From contig NZ_SKBR01000001.1 in assembly GCF_013450295.1 (NCBI RefSeq), forward strand, positions 2,419,001 to 2,483,000: DNA of 64,000 nt. Direction: 5' to 3'. Of the stretch, positions 35,551 to 44,473 are shown piece by piece (the stretch's first letter is position 1; every line of letters begins with the position of its first letter). Made by a program: the position numbers and the translations under genes. The DNA comes from Streptomyces sp. AJS327 (GTDB lineage: Bacteria > Actinomycetota > Actinomycetes > Streptomycetales > Streptomycetaceae). The notes under the pieces were generated by a model. That model was given only the letters and a program-made list of their open reading frames with translations. It did no database searches and had not been told where the DNA came from.

Positions 35551-36207
35551 ATGGAAGAGGAACTCGCGGCGGGGCCGGAGCCCGTGGCCACCGGAACCGG
35601 CGCCGGGGAGGGCTACGGCGCCGAGCCCACCGACGTCGAGGAGGCGGCGGCCGCCGCCCGCCGGGTGGTGGCCGCGCTGCTGCACGCCGGGGACCGGCCG
35701 GGCGCCGAACTGCGCGACGTCGCGGCCACCCTGCACGGCCTCGCCGACCGTCTCGACGCGCACGCCCCGGCCACCGAGGCCCGGCTTGCCGAGATGTGGG
35801 CCGACGACGGCGCCGTGCGGCACGATCCGGTCGCCGCGCGGCGGAACCCGCTGGCACCGCCGCTGACCCTCACCCGGCGGGACGACGGCTCCGTCACGGC
35901 GGTCACCACGCTCGGGCTGCCCTACCAGGGACCACCCGGCTGTGTGCACGGCGGGATCTCGGCGCTCCTGCTCGACCACACCCTCGGTGCCGCCAGCCGC
36001 CGGGCGGGCGAGCCCGCGGTGACCGGTCAGCTGACGCTGCGGTACCGCAGACCCACCCCCCTCTTCGCCCCCCTGACCCTGGAGGCGCGGCGGCTGTCCG
36101 TCGCGGGGCGGCGGATCCAGGCGGAGGGGACGCTCTCCGCGGACGGCCGGGTCTGTGTCAGTGCCACCGGCCTCTTCGTCGCCCACCGGCTGCCGCGCCC
36201 CCGCTGA
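35551..36207 (+). CDS. PaaI-type hotdog-fold thioesterase
   Basis: A 218-residue protein. The C-terminal 120 residues form a hotdog domain: LPYQGPPGCVHGGISALLLDHTLGAASRR holds the H-G-G motif and catalytic Asp, followed by TGQLTLRYRRPTPLFAPLTLEAR. The N-terminal 95 residues are acidic and helical, an extension not found in minimal PaaI enzymes. ATG 35551 after GAGGAGAGGGACGG. It probably hydrolyses an acyl-CoA; the acyl group is unknown. Confidence 0.87.
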   Translation: MEEELAAGPEPVATGTGAGEGYGAEPTDVEEAAAAARRVVAALLHAGDRPGAELRDVAATLHGLADRLDAHAPATEARLAEMWADDGAVRHDPVAARRNPLAPPLTLTRRDDGSVTAVTTLGLPYQGPPGCVHGGISALLLDHTLGAASRRAGEPAVTGQLTLRYRRPTPLFAPLTLEARRLSVAGRRIQAEGTLSADGRVCVSATGLFVAHRLPRPR

Positions 36208-36303
36208 CCGCCTCCCCGCCGTGCCGCGCGGTGGGCGCGGCGGCTCCGCGCGCCCGCCGTCGGCGGGGTAAAGCGTTTGACGGCGGGGGAGCCCGGCGGT
36301 CGA

Positions 36304-37215
36304 ATGCGGCCCATGAACGCGACTCCGGTCCCCTCCGCGCCCGCCCACCCCGTGGACGGCGCGCTCGTCCGCCGTCTGCTCGCCGGGCGGTTCCCCCGGT
36401 GGGCGGGGCTGCCGGTGGAGCGGTTCCCGTCCGGCGGCACGGTCAACGCCATGTTCCGGCTGGGCCAGGAGATGGTCGTACGGCTGCCGCTGGCGGAGGG
36501 GGGAGCCGACGACCTGGCGCGGGAGCGCTGGTGGCTGCCCCGTCTCGCGCCGCTGCTGCCCACCCCCGTCCCCGAGGTGCTGGGGGAGGGGGAGCCCGCC
36601 GAGGGGTACCCGTGGCCGTGGTCGGTGTACCGCTGGCTGCCGGGCGGCAACCCGTCCGAGGACCGTGTGCGTGAACCCGTGGCCCTGGCCCGGGAGCTGG
36701 CGGCGTTCGTCACCGCGATGCGGAACGTCGCCCTGCCGGACGGGCCGAAGGCCCATCGCGGCGGCCCGCTCACGGAGTTAGACGCGGAGACCCGGTGGGC
36801 GATCGGGCGGCTGCGGGAGATCCCGGAGGAGGGCGTGGACGGGGACGCCGCGCTCGCCGTCTGGGAGGACGCCCTCCGGGCCCCGGGGTGGGACGGCCCG
36901 CCGGTCTGGGTGCACGGCGATCTGATGCCCGGCAACCTGCTCGTGGACGGCGGCGGGCTGGCCTCGGTGATCGACTTCGGCTGCGCCGGCCTCGGGGATC
37001 CGGCCTGCGACCTCTTTCCGGCGTGGAACCTGCTGCCCGCCGGGGCGCGGGAGGTCTTCCACCGGGAACTCGGAACGGACGACGCGTCCTGGCGACGGGG
37101 CCGCGGGCGCACGCTCTCGCAGGCGCTGATCGCGCTTCCGCACTACCGGACGACGAACCGGGCCATGGCGCACAACGCCCGGCACGTGATCCGGGCGGTG
37201 CTCAGCGAGCGGTGA
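36304..37215 (+). CDS. Aminoglycoside phosphotransferase-family kinase
   Basis: A 303-residue protein-kinase-like phosphotransferase. N-lobe AGLPVERFPSGGTVNAMFRLGQEMVVRLP provides ATP binding; the Brenner motif VWVHGDLMPGNLLVD has catalytic Asp and Mg-binding Asn, and VIDFGCAGLGDPACDL the second Mg-binding Asp. Substrates of this family range from antibiotics to sugars and choline. A close relative sits at 47417 inside the biosynthetic operon. ATG 36304 is preferred (GGGGGAG about 12 bases upstream); ATG 36313 is also possible. Confidence 0.88.
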   Translation: MRPMNATPVPSAPAHPVDGALVRRLLAGRFPRWAGLPVERFPSGGTVNAMFRLGQEMVVRLPLAEGGADDLARERWWLPRLAPLLPTPVPEVLGEGEPAEGYPWPWSVYRWLPGGNPSEDRVREPVALARELAAFVTAMRNVALPDGPKAHRGGPLTELDAETRWAIGRLREIPEEGVDGDAALAVWEDALRAPGWDGPPVWVHGDLMPGNLLVDGGGLASVIDFGCAGLGDPACDLFPAWNLLPAGAREVFHRELGTDDASWRRGRGRTLSQALIALPHYRTTNRAMAHNARHVIRAVLSER

Positions 37216-37248
37216 ACCCGGGCGGCCCGGCCCCGCTACGCGCGGGAC

Positions 37249-38079
37249 TCAGCAGTACGGCGGCTGGTTGGTCAGGGACGCGGCCACCCGCATCCAGACG
37301 CCGAAGAGCCGGTACAGCGCGGGGAGATCGCCCTCGGCCCGCACCGTCCGGCTGTCCAGCGAGGTGACCTGCGGTATCCCCAGCAGCATCGCCGCGACCG
37401 AGGCGGACTGCCAGCGGACGGTGAGCGCCGACGGGCTGGGCACCGGCGAGCAGGTCCGGGCGGGCGCGGAGAGGGCGGCGCCCACCGCCTCCTCGATCTT
37501 CCGCCGCGCCTCCTCCGGTGGCCGCAGCTCCGCCGCGAAACGGTCGTGGGCGTACTTCACCGCGACGGTGGTGACGCCGTCGTCCCAGGCCATGGTCTCC
37601 GCGCAGGCGTGGTCGTCGCCGGTGAGCGCGGCCAGCGGCACCCCGAGGGCCGCCGCGGTGGCCTGGGCGAGCCCTATCTCGCCCACCGGGCGGCCGCCCA
37701 GCCAGATGTCCTCGATCTCGTGTCCCATGAAGCTGTGGCTCAGCAGGCCGAGGGTGCCCGCGCGGGAGTGGTAGCCGACGCACACCATGGCGTCGTGTTC
37801 GGGCGCGAGCCCTTCGAGCATGCCCATCGGCTTGGGCCTGCCACGCAGCAGCCGGGCCGCCGGATGGAGGTGCTCCGGCAGCAGGTTGCGCATCGGGCCG
37901 TGCGCGTCGTTCACCACGATCTCGGTCGCCCCGGCTGCCAGGGCGCCGCGTACCGCCGCGTTGACGTCCTCGGCCATCATCAGCCGTCCGCGCTCGTAGT
38001 CCCGGCCGCCCGGCTGGACGTCCGCGGCGTCCACCAGGCCGGTGACGCCCTCCATGTCCGCGCTGATGTAGATCCGCAC
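37249..38079 (-). CDS. dppA: M55-family D-aminopeptidase (DppA type)
   Basis: A 276-residue zinc peptidase resembling B. subtilis DppA, which hydrolyses D-Ala-D-Ala-type peptides. RIYISADMEGVTGLV supplies the first zinc ligands (Asp and Glu), VVNDAHGPMRNLL, VGYHSRAGTLGLLSHSF and GGRPVGEIGL the others; RDYERGRLMMAEDVNAAV is the conserved helix. Length and ending (LTNQPPYC) match DppA. GTG 38079 has GGAGGG eight bases upstream; longer frames are rejected. Probable role: turnover of wall-derived D-peptides, cytosolic. Confidence 0.92.
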   Translation of the reverse strand: MRIYISADMEGVTGLVDAADVQPGGRDYERGRLMMAEDVNAAVRGALAAGATEIVVNDAHGPMRNLLPEHLHPAARLLRGRPKPMGMLEGLAPEHDAMVCVGYHSRAGTLGLLSHSFMGHEIEDIWLGGRPVGEIGLAQATAAALGVPLAALTGDDHACAETMAWDDGVTTVAVKYAHDRFAAELRPPEEARRKIEEAVGAALSAPARTCSPVPSPSALTVRWQSASVAAMLLGIPQVTSLDSRTVRAEGDLPALYRLFGVWMRVAASLTNQPPYC

Positions 38080-38256
38080 TCGTTTGCCCTCCACCGTGAT
38101 CGTCGGAGGGACGCACGCCGTCCTCCGCCGGTTCCGCCGACCGCTCCCACCGGTTTCGGCCATCCCCCGCACAACGTCCCGGGTGCCCCGGGCCGTTCCC
38201 GGCGGTGCCCCGGAGGCCGCGCCGGATCCGTCAACGGCCGGGATACTGCGGGGAGT

Positions 38257-39006
38257 TCAGCGGGCCTGACCGGACGTGGAGCGAGCGGGACGGATGCCCA
38301 GCTCCCGGGCGGCCGACAGCCAGCGCGGGAACTCCGCGAGGAGCCGGTCGTACAGCTCCGCGTCGCTCATCCGGCGGGGATCGGCCCCGGCGGGGAAGAA
38401 ACCGGCGTTGTCCACGATCCGCCTGCCCGGAACGGCGAGTTCGTCGAGCTTACGCAGGAAGGCGAACTCGGTGTCGCCGGGGTCGCCGAAGCCGACGAAC
38501 TGCCAGAACAACGGCAGTCCCGCCGCCCGGCACAGGAAGCGTTCGGCGGCGAACTTGCTGGTGGGGCCGCCGTCGGTCTGGAAGACCACCAGTGCGGGGG
38601 AGTCGGGCTCGCTCGCCAGGTAGTGGTCGAGGACGGCGTCCATCGCCCAGTGGTAGTTCGTCCGCCCCATGTGGCCCAGCTCCCGGTGGAGTTGGCCGAT
38701 ACGCCCCTGGTACCCGGAGAGGCCGAACTCGGCGGTGCCGTCCACGTCCGTGGAGAAGAAGACCAGCGGCACCGTTCCGTCGTCGTCCAGGTGCGCCGCG
38801 AGGCCCAGCACCCGCTCGGCGAGGTGCTGCACGGTGCCGTCCCGGTAGTACGGGCGCATCGACCCGGAGCGGTCCAGCACCAGGTAGACGGCGGCACGTT
38901 CACCCTCCAGCGCGTGCTCGCGCAGACTGTTCCCGGCCCGTTTGTACAGGCTGACCAGGCCCGGTGCCGCGCTCTCCAGCGCGGGCAGTCCGATCGCCGA
39001 TCCCAT
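38257..39006 (-). CDS. VWA-domain protein (TerF-like)
   Basis: A 249-residue von Willebrand A domain protein. The MIDAS motif VLDRSGSMRPYYRDGTVQ, the Thr region MGRTNYHWAMDAVLDHY and VVFQTDGGPT form the metal site, followed by LFWQFVGFGD. The N-terminal LVSLYKRAGNSLREHALEGERA resembles TerF/TerY proteins of tellurite and stress gene sets, though no ter neighbours are visible. ATG 39006 after GGGAGGG. Confidence 0.88.
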   Translation of the reverse strand: MGSAIGLPALESAAPGLVSLYKRAGNSLREHALEGERAAVYLVLDRSGSMRPYYRDGTVQHLAERVLGLAAHLDDDGTVPLVFFSTDVDGTAEFGLSGYQGRIGQLHRELGHMGRTNYHWAMDAVLDHYLASEPDSPALVVFQTDGGPTSKFAAERFLCRAAGLPLFWQFVGFGDPGDTEFAFLRKLDELAVPGRRIVDNAGFFPAGADPRRMSDAELYDRLLAEFPRWLSAARELGIRPARSTSGQAR

Positions 39007-39183
39007 CCGCCCTCCCGCTCCCACCGCTCCCGCGCCCCGCGCCCGCCCCCGGACGGGACGAGTCTAGGCGGCCGGTCACGGGGTCCCCACACCGGCGGGG
39101 GCGCCCCGGGCCGCTCCGGTTCGGCGCGGAGAGTGTGGGGTAACTGCCCCTGGGAAGTGGCTTGTTGAGGTGAGGGGGAGGGT

Positions 39184-39990
39184 GTGGAGTCCACCGCCGT
39201 CGACCGGCCCGACGAGATGCGGGAGCTGTGGGACCTCGCCCTGCGCGCTGCCCACGCGGGGGGCCGGAGCGTCACCGGGCCCGCTGGCCGTTCCGGCGCC
39301 GTGGAGTGGAAGTCCTCGCCCACCGATCCGGTGACGCGGGCCGACCGGGACAGCGACGCGCGGATCGCCGCGCTGCTCTCCGCCGAGCGGCCGGAGGACG
39401 GCGTGCTGTCCGAGGAGGCGCCCGAACGGCCCTCGGCGAGCGGGCTGCGATGGGTCGTTGACGCCCTCGACGGCAGCGTGAACTACCTGTACGGCATCTC
39501 CCACTTCGCGGTGAGCGTCGCGGTGGAGGAGCGCCGTGGCCGGGACTGGACCCCCGTCGTCGGAGTGGTGCACGACCCCGTCCGCCGCGAGACGTTCTCG
39601 GCGGCCCGCGGCGCGGGGGCGTTCCGGGGCGGAGACCGGCTGCGGGTCAGCGACCCGGTGCCGCTGCCTCGCGCGCTCGTCGCCACGGAGTTCTCCTACC
39701 GGGCCGACTCCCGCGCGCGGCAGGCCCGGGCCGTGTCCCGGATCCTTCCGGCGGCCCGGGACATCCGGAGCACCGGCAGCTCCGCGCTGGACCTGTGCTG
39801 GACGGCGGCGGGCCGCTTCGACGGCTACTACGAGGACGAACTGGAGCGCTGGGACTGGGCGGCCGGAGCACTGATCGTGCGGGAGGCCGGAGGCGTCACC
39901 TCCGCCCTGGGCGGCGGGATCCTCGCAGCCGGGGCGGCGGCGCACCGCGAACTCCGCGCGCTGCTGGAGACCCCCGCCGGCGCCCCGTAG
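39184..39990 (+). CDS. Inositol monophosphatase-family protein
   Basis: A 268-residue Mg-dependent phosphatase of the IMPase/FBPase superfamily. Motif 1 is WVVDALDGSVNYLYG (usual D-P-L-D-G-T-x-N with conservative changes), motif 2 ERWDWAAGALIVREAGG; SSPTDPVTRADRDSD supplies the upstream Asp residues. GTG 39184 after GGGGGAGG. It is convergent with the TauD-like gene. It could be housekeeping (inositol phosphate, histidinol phosphate) or belong to the adjoining biosynthetic cluster; position alone cannot decide. Confidence 0.88.
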   Translation: MESTAVDRPDEMRELWDLALRAAHAGGRSVTGPAGRSGAVEWKSSPTDPVTRADRDSDARIAALLSAERPEDGVLSEEAPERPSASGLRWVVDALDGSVNYLYGISHFAVSVAVEERRGRDWTPVVGVVHDPVRRETFSAARGAGAFRGGDRLRVSDPVPLPRALVATEFSYRADSRARQARAVSRILPAARDIRSTGSSALDLCWTAAGRFDGYYEDELERWDWAAGALIVREAGGVTSALGGGILAAGAAAHRELRALLETPAGAP

Positions 39991-40108
39991 ACGGTCTCGA
40001 CGCCCCGGACCCCCGTCCCGGACCGGACCTCCCGAACCTCCCAGACCTCCCGAACCACCCCGTGCCTCCCGGACGTCGCGGGGCCGGGCCGTCCGGGGCG
40101 GGCCGGGG

Positions 40109-40999
40109 TCACCCGCCGGGGCGCGGATGGCGCAGGTACAGCCCGCGGTACAGGCAGCGGCGCCGGAGCCCGGAGTCCAGGTAGGCCGTACGGCCGTGCG
40201 CGACACGGGTGTTGTCGAGGACGATGGCCTCCCCGGCCGCCAGGCCGAGCAGGGCGAAGTGCGGCGAGCCGGGCCTCGCGGCACCGGCCAGGAAGTCGAT
40301 CCCGCGGCGCAGCGCGTCCTCGTCGACCCCGGGCGGTGCGGCCCAGAAGTCCGTGGCGGTCACGCTGTACCGGCAGACCAGCGCCCCGTCCCGCACGGAG
40401 ACCGCGGGGCCGTGGTTGGCGTCGGTGCATCCGTTGATGTTGGCCCGGCGCACCAGGGTGCCCGGGGTGGCGAGCGCGAGGGCGGCCGCCTCGTCGGAGG
40501 CGACCAACTCGGCGAACGCCGCCGCGGTGTTGAAGAGGATCGTGTCTCCCCCCTCCGCCGCCGGGGTCTCGCAGACCAGCACCGACGCCTTGACGACCCC
40601 GATGTCCTGGAGGGTTCCGTCGCTGTGCAGCCGCTGCCGGTCGGTGCGGCCGAACGACGGGTGGTCGGCGTCGGGGGTGTCCGCGTTGCGGGCGGCGGAG
40701 ATGCGGGAGACGGGCGGCGCCGCGTGCCCGCCCATGGTGTAGAGGGGTGGGGTGAACGGCGCGCCGAGCCGGAGCGAGGCGGCGAGCGCGATCAGCGCCT
40801 CGGGCGCGGGCGGGTCCGGGGACAGGCCGACGACGCAGAAGCCGTTCCGCTCGTAGCGCCGGACGATCTCGGCCGCGGTGGGACGGTCGAGGCCCGCGGG
40901 GTCGCGGACGGTCACCGGGCGATCCGGGATCGTCGCGAAGGTCGTGGTGGACCTCCCGGCCGCGGTGACCAGTTCGTGCGGACTGACGGACGCGGGCAT
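40109..40999 (-). CDS. TauD/TfdA-type Fe(II)/2-oxoglutarate dioxygenase
   Basis: A 296-residue non-haem iron oxygenase. The facial triad is H125-x-D127 (QRLHSDGT) and H268 (RVAHGRTAYLD), with R279 or R281 (LRRRCLYRG) binding 2-oxoglutarate. The middle insert (PDADHPSFGRTDRQ) and LVCETPAAEGGDTILFN are typical of TauD-fold hydroxylases in secondary metabolism. Last gene of a three-gene minus-strand operon with a class III aminotransferase and a thymidine-phosphorylase-like protein (31-base gap). It may hydroxylate a cluster substrate; UMP oxidation as by LipL is a more specific hypothesis raised by the neighbours. Confidence 0.88.
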   Translation of the reverse strand: MPASVSPHELVTAAGRSTTTFATIPDRPVTVRDPAGLDRPTAAEIVRRYERNGFCVVGLSPDPPAPEALIALAASLRLGAPFTPPLYTMGGHAAPPVSRISAARNADTPDADHPSFGRTDRQRLHSDGTLQDIGVVKASVLVCETPAAEGGDTILFNTAAAFAELVASDEAAALALATPGTLVRRANINGCTDANHGPAVSVRDGALVCRYSVTATDFWAAPPGVDEDALRRGIDFLAGAARPGSPHFALLGLAAGEAIVLDNTRVAHGRTAYLDSGLRRRCLYRGLYLRHPRPGG

Positions 41000-41030
41000 C
41001 GTCGCTTCTCCCCCTGAGGGCTCGGCGGTT

Positions 41031-42398
41031 CTACTGGCCTTGCGGTGGGGCGAACACCCGGTGGATCACGGGTGGTGGCGCGGGGCGCTCCCCGCCGACG
41101 GTGAAGGCCCCGGCGAGCAGGCGCGCCGCCCGTTCCGTCGCGCCACCGTCCGCGTGCAGCTCGGCCAGTGGCTCGCCCGCCTCGACGCGGTCCCCGACCC
41201 GGCGGACGACTCGGACGCCCGCGCCGTGGTCGAGCGGCGCGTGGTGGGAGAGACGGCCAGCCCGCACGTGGACCGCCGCCATGCCGACGGCTCGCGGATC
41301 GACGGCCGTCACCCAGCCGCTCCGGTCGGCCGTGACGGGCGTGACCTTCCGCGCCGCCGGCAGGAGCGCGGGCCGCTCCAGCACCCGTGGGTCCCCGCCC
41401 TGGGCGGCGACCCAGGTCAGGAGGCGGTCGTAGGCGTCACCACCGGCCAGCGCCCGCGCCACACGGGCGTCGGCCGCCCGGCCGCACAGCGCGGGGTCGG
41501 CGCTCTGGAGCATCAGCCGGGCCAGCGTGGCGCAGGCTTCCGAGACGCCGGGCACCCACTCGCCCCGGAGCACGGCCAGTACCTCCCTCAGCTCCAGCGC
41601 GTTCCCCACCGCGTGGCCGAGCGGCTGACTCATGTCACTGAGCACGGCGCGGCAGGAGAGCCCGAACCCGGTGGCGAGCCCGAGCATCGCCTCCGCCAGC
41701 TCCGTGGCCCTGCCCCGGTCGGGGATCAGCGCCCCGGATCCGGTCTTCACGTCCAGTACGAGGCCGTGGGCGCCGACCGCGACCTTCTTGCCGATGATGC
41801 TGGCGGCGATCAGCGGGACGCTCTCCACCGTGCCGGTGGCGTCCCGCAGGGCGTAGGTCGCCTCGTCCCCGGGGGCGAGCGACGCGCTCTGGCTCACGAT
41901 CGCCATCCCGGCCCTCCGCGCCGTCCGGTAGATCGCGTCCGGGGCCAGATCCAGCCGTAGCCCCGGCACGGACTCCAGCTTGTCGACGGTCCCGCCCGCG
42001 TGCCCCAGCCCGCGCCCGCTCATCTTGACCACCGTGACCCCACAGGCCGCCACGAGCGGGACCACGACCAGGCTGAGCTTGTCCCCGACGCCGCCGGTGC
42101 TGTGCTTGTCCAGCACCGTGCCGCCGATCCGCTCCAGGTCCAGCCGCTCCCCGCCCGCGACGTAGGAGGTGGTCAGCGCCCGTGTCTCGTCCGCGTCCAG
42201 CCCCGCGCACGCCACGGTCGCGAGCCAGGCCGCCATCTGGTAGTCGGCCACCCGGCCGTTGACGTAGTCGCTGACCGTGGTGTGGATGTCGGCCGCGGAC
42301 AGCGGCAGCCCGTCCCGCTTGCGCGCGACGGCGTCGAGGATCCGCGCCGAGGCCCCGCCGTCCGGCTCCGGGGCGCCGGTCGTCGCGGCGGCGGGCAC
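41031..42398 (-). CDS. Thymidine/pyrimidine-nucleoside phosphorylase
   Basis: A 455-residue member of nucleoside phosphorylase family II, which converts pyrimidine nucleosides and phosphate to base and (deoxy)ribose 1-phosphate. The phosphate motif LDKHSTGGVGDK (K98, H99, S100) and KMSGRGLGHAGGTVDKLE are canonical, as are IYRTARRAGMAIVSQSASLAPGDE and SIIGKKVAVGAHGLVLDVKTG. An N-terminal tail of 16 residues is extra. GTG 42398 lies one base past the aminotransferase stop. Housekeeping deoA in streptomycetes is usually beside cytidine deaminase; its place here between an aminotransferase and a dioxygenase suggests a pathway-specific copy. Confidence 0.9.
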   Translation of the reverse strand: MPAAATTGAPEPDGGASARILDAVARKRDGLPLSAADIHTTVSDYVNGRVADYQMAAWLATVACAGLDADETRALTTSYVAGGERLDLERIGGTVLDKHSTGGVGDKLSLVVVPLVAACGVTVVKMSGRGLGHAGGTVDKLESVPGLRLDLAPDAIYRTARRAGMAIVSQSASLAPGDEATYALRDATGTVESVPLIAASIIGKKVAVGAHGLVLDVKTGSGALIPDRGRATELAEAMLGLATGFGLSCRAVLSDMSQPLGHAVGNALELREVLAVLRGEWVPGVSEACATLARLMLQSADPALCGRAADARVARALAGGDAYDRLLTWVAAQGGDPRVLERPALLPAARKVTPVTADRSGWVTAVDPRAVGMAAVHVRAGRLSHHAPLDHGAGVRVVRRVGDRVEAGEPLAELHADGGATERAARLLAGAFTVGGERPAPPPVIHRVFAPPQGQ

Positions 42399-42399
42399 G

Positions 42400-43704
42400 T
42401 CAGCCGCCCCCCTCGCGGGCCGCCGCGGAGAGGCGGGCCACCACCTCGTCCACAGCGTCGGTGTCGATCGTCAGCGGTGGTACCGCCATCACCGCGGTGC
42501 CCTGCTGGCGCACCAGCAGGCGGTGGTGCCGGGCCGACCCGGCCAGGGCGGCGGCCGCCTCCGGCGAGGCCAGTTCGAGGACCGCCACCAGGCCCAGCCC
42601 CCGCACGTCCACCACCCCGGAGGCGCCCGCGAGCGGGGCGAGGCCGTCCAGGAGCCGTGCCCCCATCGCGCGGGAGTTCTCGACCAGACCCTCCCGCTCG
42701 ACGACGTCGAGGGTGGCGAGCCCGACGGCGCAGGACACGGCGTGGCCGCTGGTGGTGTGCCCGTACCGGAGCCCGCCGAGGACGGGGTCCTCGGAGAAGG
42801 TCCGGTAGACGCGCTGCTGGACGGAGACGGCCGCGAGCGGGGCGTAGCCGCCGCTCAGCCCCTTGCTGCTGACGACGACGTCCGGCTCGACGCCGTCGTG
42901 CTCGAAGCCGAACATCCGCCCCGTCCGCCCGACGCCGGTGAACACCTCGTCGATGACCAGCAGCGTTCCGTGGGTGTCGCACAGCTCCCGCAGCCCGCGC
43001 AGGAATCCCGGGGGGAGGACCGCGCCCCCGCCCACGTTGAGGAGTGGTTCGACGACGACCGCCATCGGCGGGTCGGACGGGTCGCCGCCGACGGCCGTGG
43101 CGAAGTCGGCGAGCAGGCGCGGCGCGAACTCCGGCGCCCGCAGCGCCCGGTGGTCGGCGGGCAGGTCCACCGGCGTCACCCGGAGCGGATCACGGAAGGC
43201 GTGGGAGGTGGGGGGCAGCCCGGACAGGCTGCGGGCGAGGGTGGTGGATCCGTGGTAGCCGCGCGCGAAGGTCACCACACGCGTACGGGGCCGCCCGCGA
43301 TGGGCCCAGTGGGAGGCCGCGATGAGGCAGGCCGCCTCGACCCCCTCGCTCCCGCTGTTCGTGAACAGGGTGCGGGACAGCCCGCCGGGTAAGTGCCCGG
43401 CCAGGCGCTCCGCGAGCAGCCCGGACGGTTCGTGGCTCTGCGCGGAGAGGTCCACACCGTGGAGCCGCCCGAGCTGCCGCGCGGCCGCTTCCACGATCGC
43501 CGGATGCGCGTAGCCACACGTGGAGTTGAGCGAGGAGGCGTCGAGGTACTCGGTGCCGTCGGCATCCCACAGGCGGTGGCCGCGCGCGCGGTCGGCCATG
43601 ACCCGCTGGCCCGCCGCGTCGATCGGGGACCACGGATGCCAGACGTACTGCTCGTCGCGGCGCTGGGCCCGCTCGGCGCCGCGCGCGGTGTGCTGGATCG
43701 CCAT
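42400..43704 (-). CDS. Class III aminotransferase
   Basis: A 434-residue PLP aminotransferase. YVWHPWSPIDAAG and YLDASSLNSTCGYAHPAI open the fold, TNSGSEGVEAA binds PLP phosphate, LLVIDEVFTGVGRTG is the class III signature and K281 in VVSSKGLSGGY forms the Schiff base. Related to omega-aminotransferases and BioA but lacking the BioA substrate residues seen at 14938, so its substrate is probably an aldehyde or ketone of the cluster. ATG 43704 with a weak AGGACGG site. First gene of the operon with the phosphorylase and dioxygenase. Confidence 0.88.
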   Translation of the reverse strand: MAIQHTARGAERAQRRDEQYVWHPWSPIDAAGQRVMADRARGHRLWDADGTEYLDASSLNSTCGYAHPAIVEAAARQLGRLHGVDLSAQSHEPSGLLAERLAGHLPGGLSRTLFTNSGSEGVEAACLIAASHWAHRGRPRTRVVTFARGYHGSTTLARSLSGLPPTSHAFRDPLRVTPVDLPADHRALRAPEFAPRLLADFATAVGGDPSDPPMAVVVEPLLNVGGGAVLPPGFLRGLRELCDTHGTLLVIDEVFTGVGRTGRMFGFEHDGVEPDVVVSSKGLSGGYAPLAAVSVQQRVYRTFSEDPVLGGLRYGHTTSGHAVSCAVGLATLDVVEREGLVENSRAMGARLLDGLAPLAGASGVVDVRGLGLVAVLELASPEAAAALAGSARHHRLLVRQQGTAVMAVPPLTIDTDAVDEVVARLSAAAREGGG

Positions 43705-44473
43705 CTGTCCGTCCTGAGGGTGCGGGTGGGATGTGTCGTGGAGGCGGCGTACGTCGTTCCGGGCGCCGCGCTGCTTCCAGAACCGTCCGCGGCGTGATCT
43801 CTTTCGGCTCCGCGCGTCAGTGCGCCCCGCGTCAGGGCGAGTTATGCATTCAGAGCCCCCGATTGCGCCGTAGTGGTGATCGTAGGTCGGAGCCGACCCC
43901 TCTGCAAAGGCCCCTGCCGCCGCCGACTTCCGCCGATCCCACCGTCGGAGAGTGGCGCGAAAAGCGAGTTCCCCGTGACCTTCGCAGTTCACCTGGTCAC
44001 GGTCGGAGACACATTCCCGGCCGACGCTCATCGCGTTGCCGGAAACGGCAGGGAACGGGGCGCGTACTGCCGGAAAGCTTAGGGGAGATCGTGACGGGAG
44101 TGGTGCCGGAAGCCGTTGTGCAGCGGAAATGCCGCCAGGGCGGGAGTGGTTAGGGAACTGGAAGAGCGGACGTTCGTGTCAATTGCCCGCGCGGCGTACG
44201 GGTTTTCGTGAGGACGGGTTCCGGGGATCTCCGGGAAGCTCGTATGGTGGCGTTCACGGATTCCTCCCAAAAACCGGAGCGGAGCGAGGAGTTCGGCGTC
44301 CCCCGATCTCGTCGCCAGCGCGTCGCGGAGGAGGTGACCGTCCCCGCTCGCCCCCGCCCGGAACGCCCGGGTCCCGAACGCGAGCCCGGCCCCGGCCCGG
44401 ACTGGCCGGGGTCCGCGGTCATCCGAGGAGTGGCGCCGTCCCGTTGCCGATGCCTCAGCCCGAGGAGTTGCGT
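43705..44473. promoter_or_regulatory. Long divergent intergenic region of the biosynthetic cluster
   Basis: About 770 bases without a convincing gene, between the minus-strand aminotransferase operon and the plus-strand condensation-like gene. It is lower in GC than the genes around it. A spaced inverted repeat GTGACC-N14-GGTCAC lies at 43975-44000. Probably a bidirectional control region bound by a pathway regulator that is not in the window. Confidence 0.5.

Noticed and set aside
40010..40070. Short CCTCCCGAACC-like repeats
   Set aside because: Imperfect low-complexity sequence between convergent genes; no regular spacers, so not a CRISPR or a defined element.
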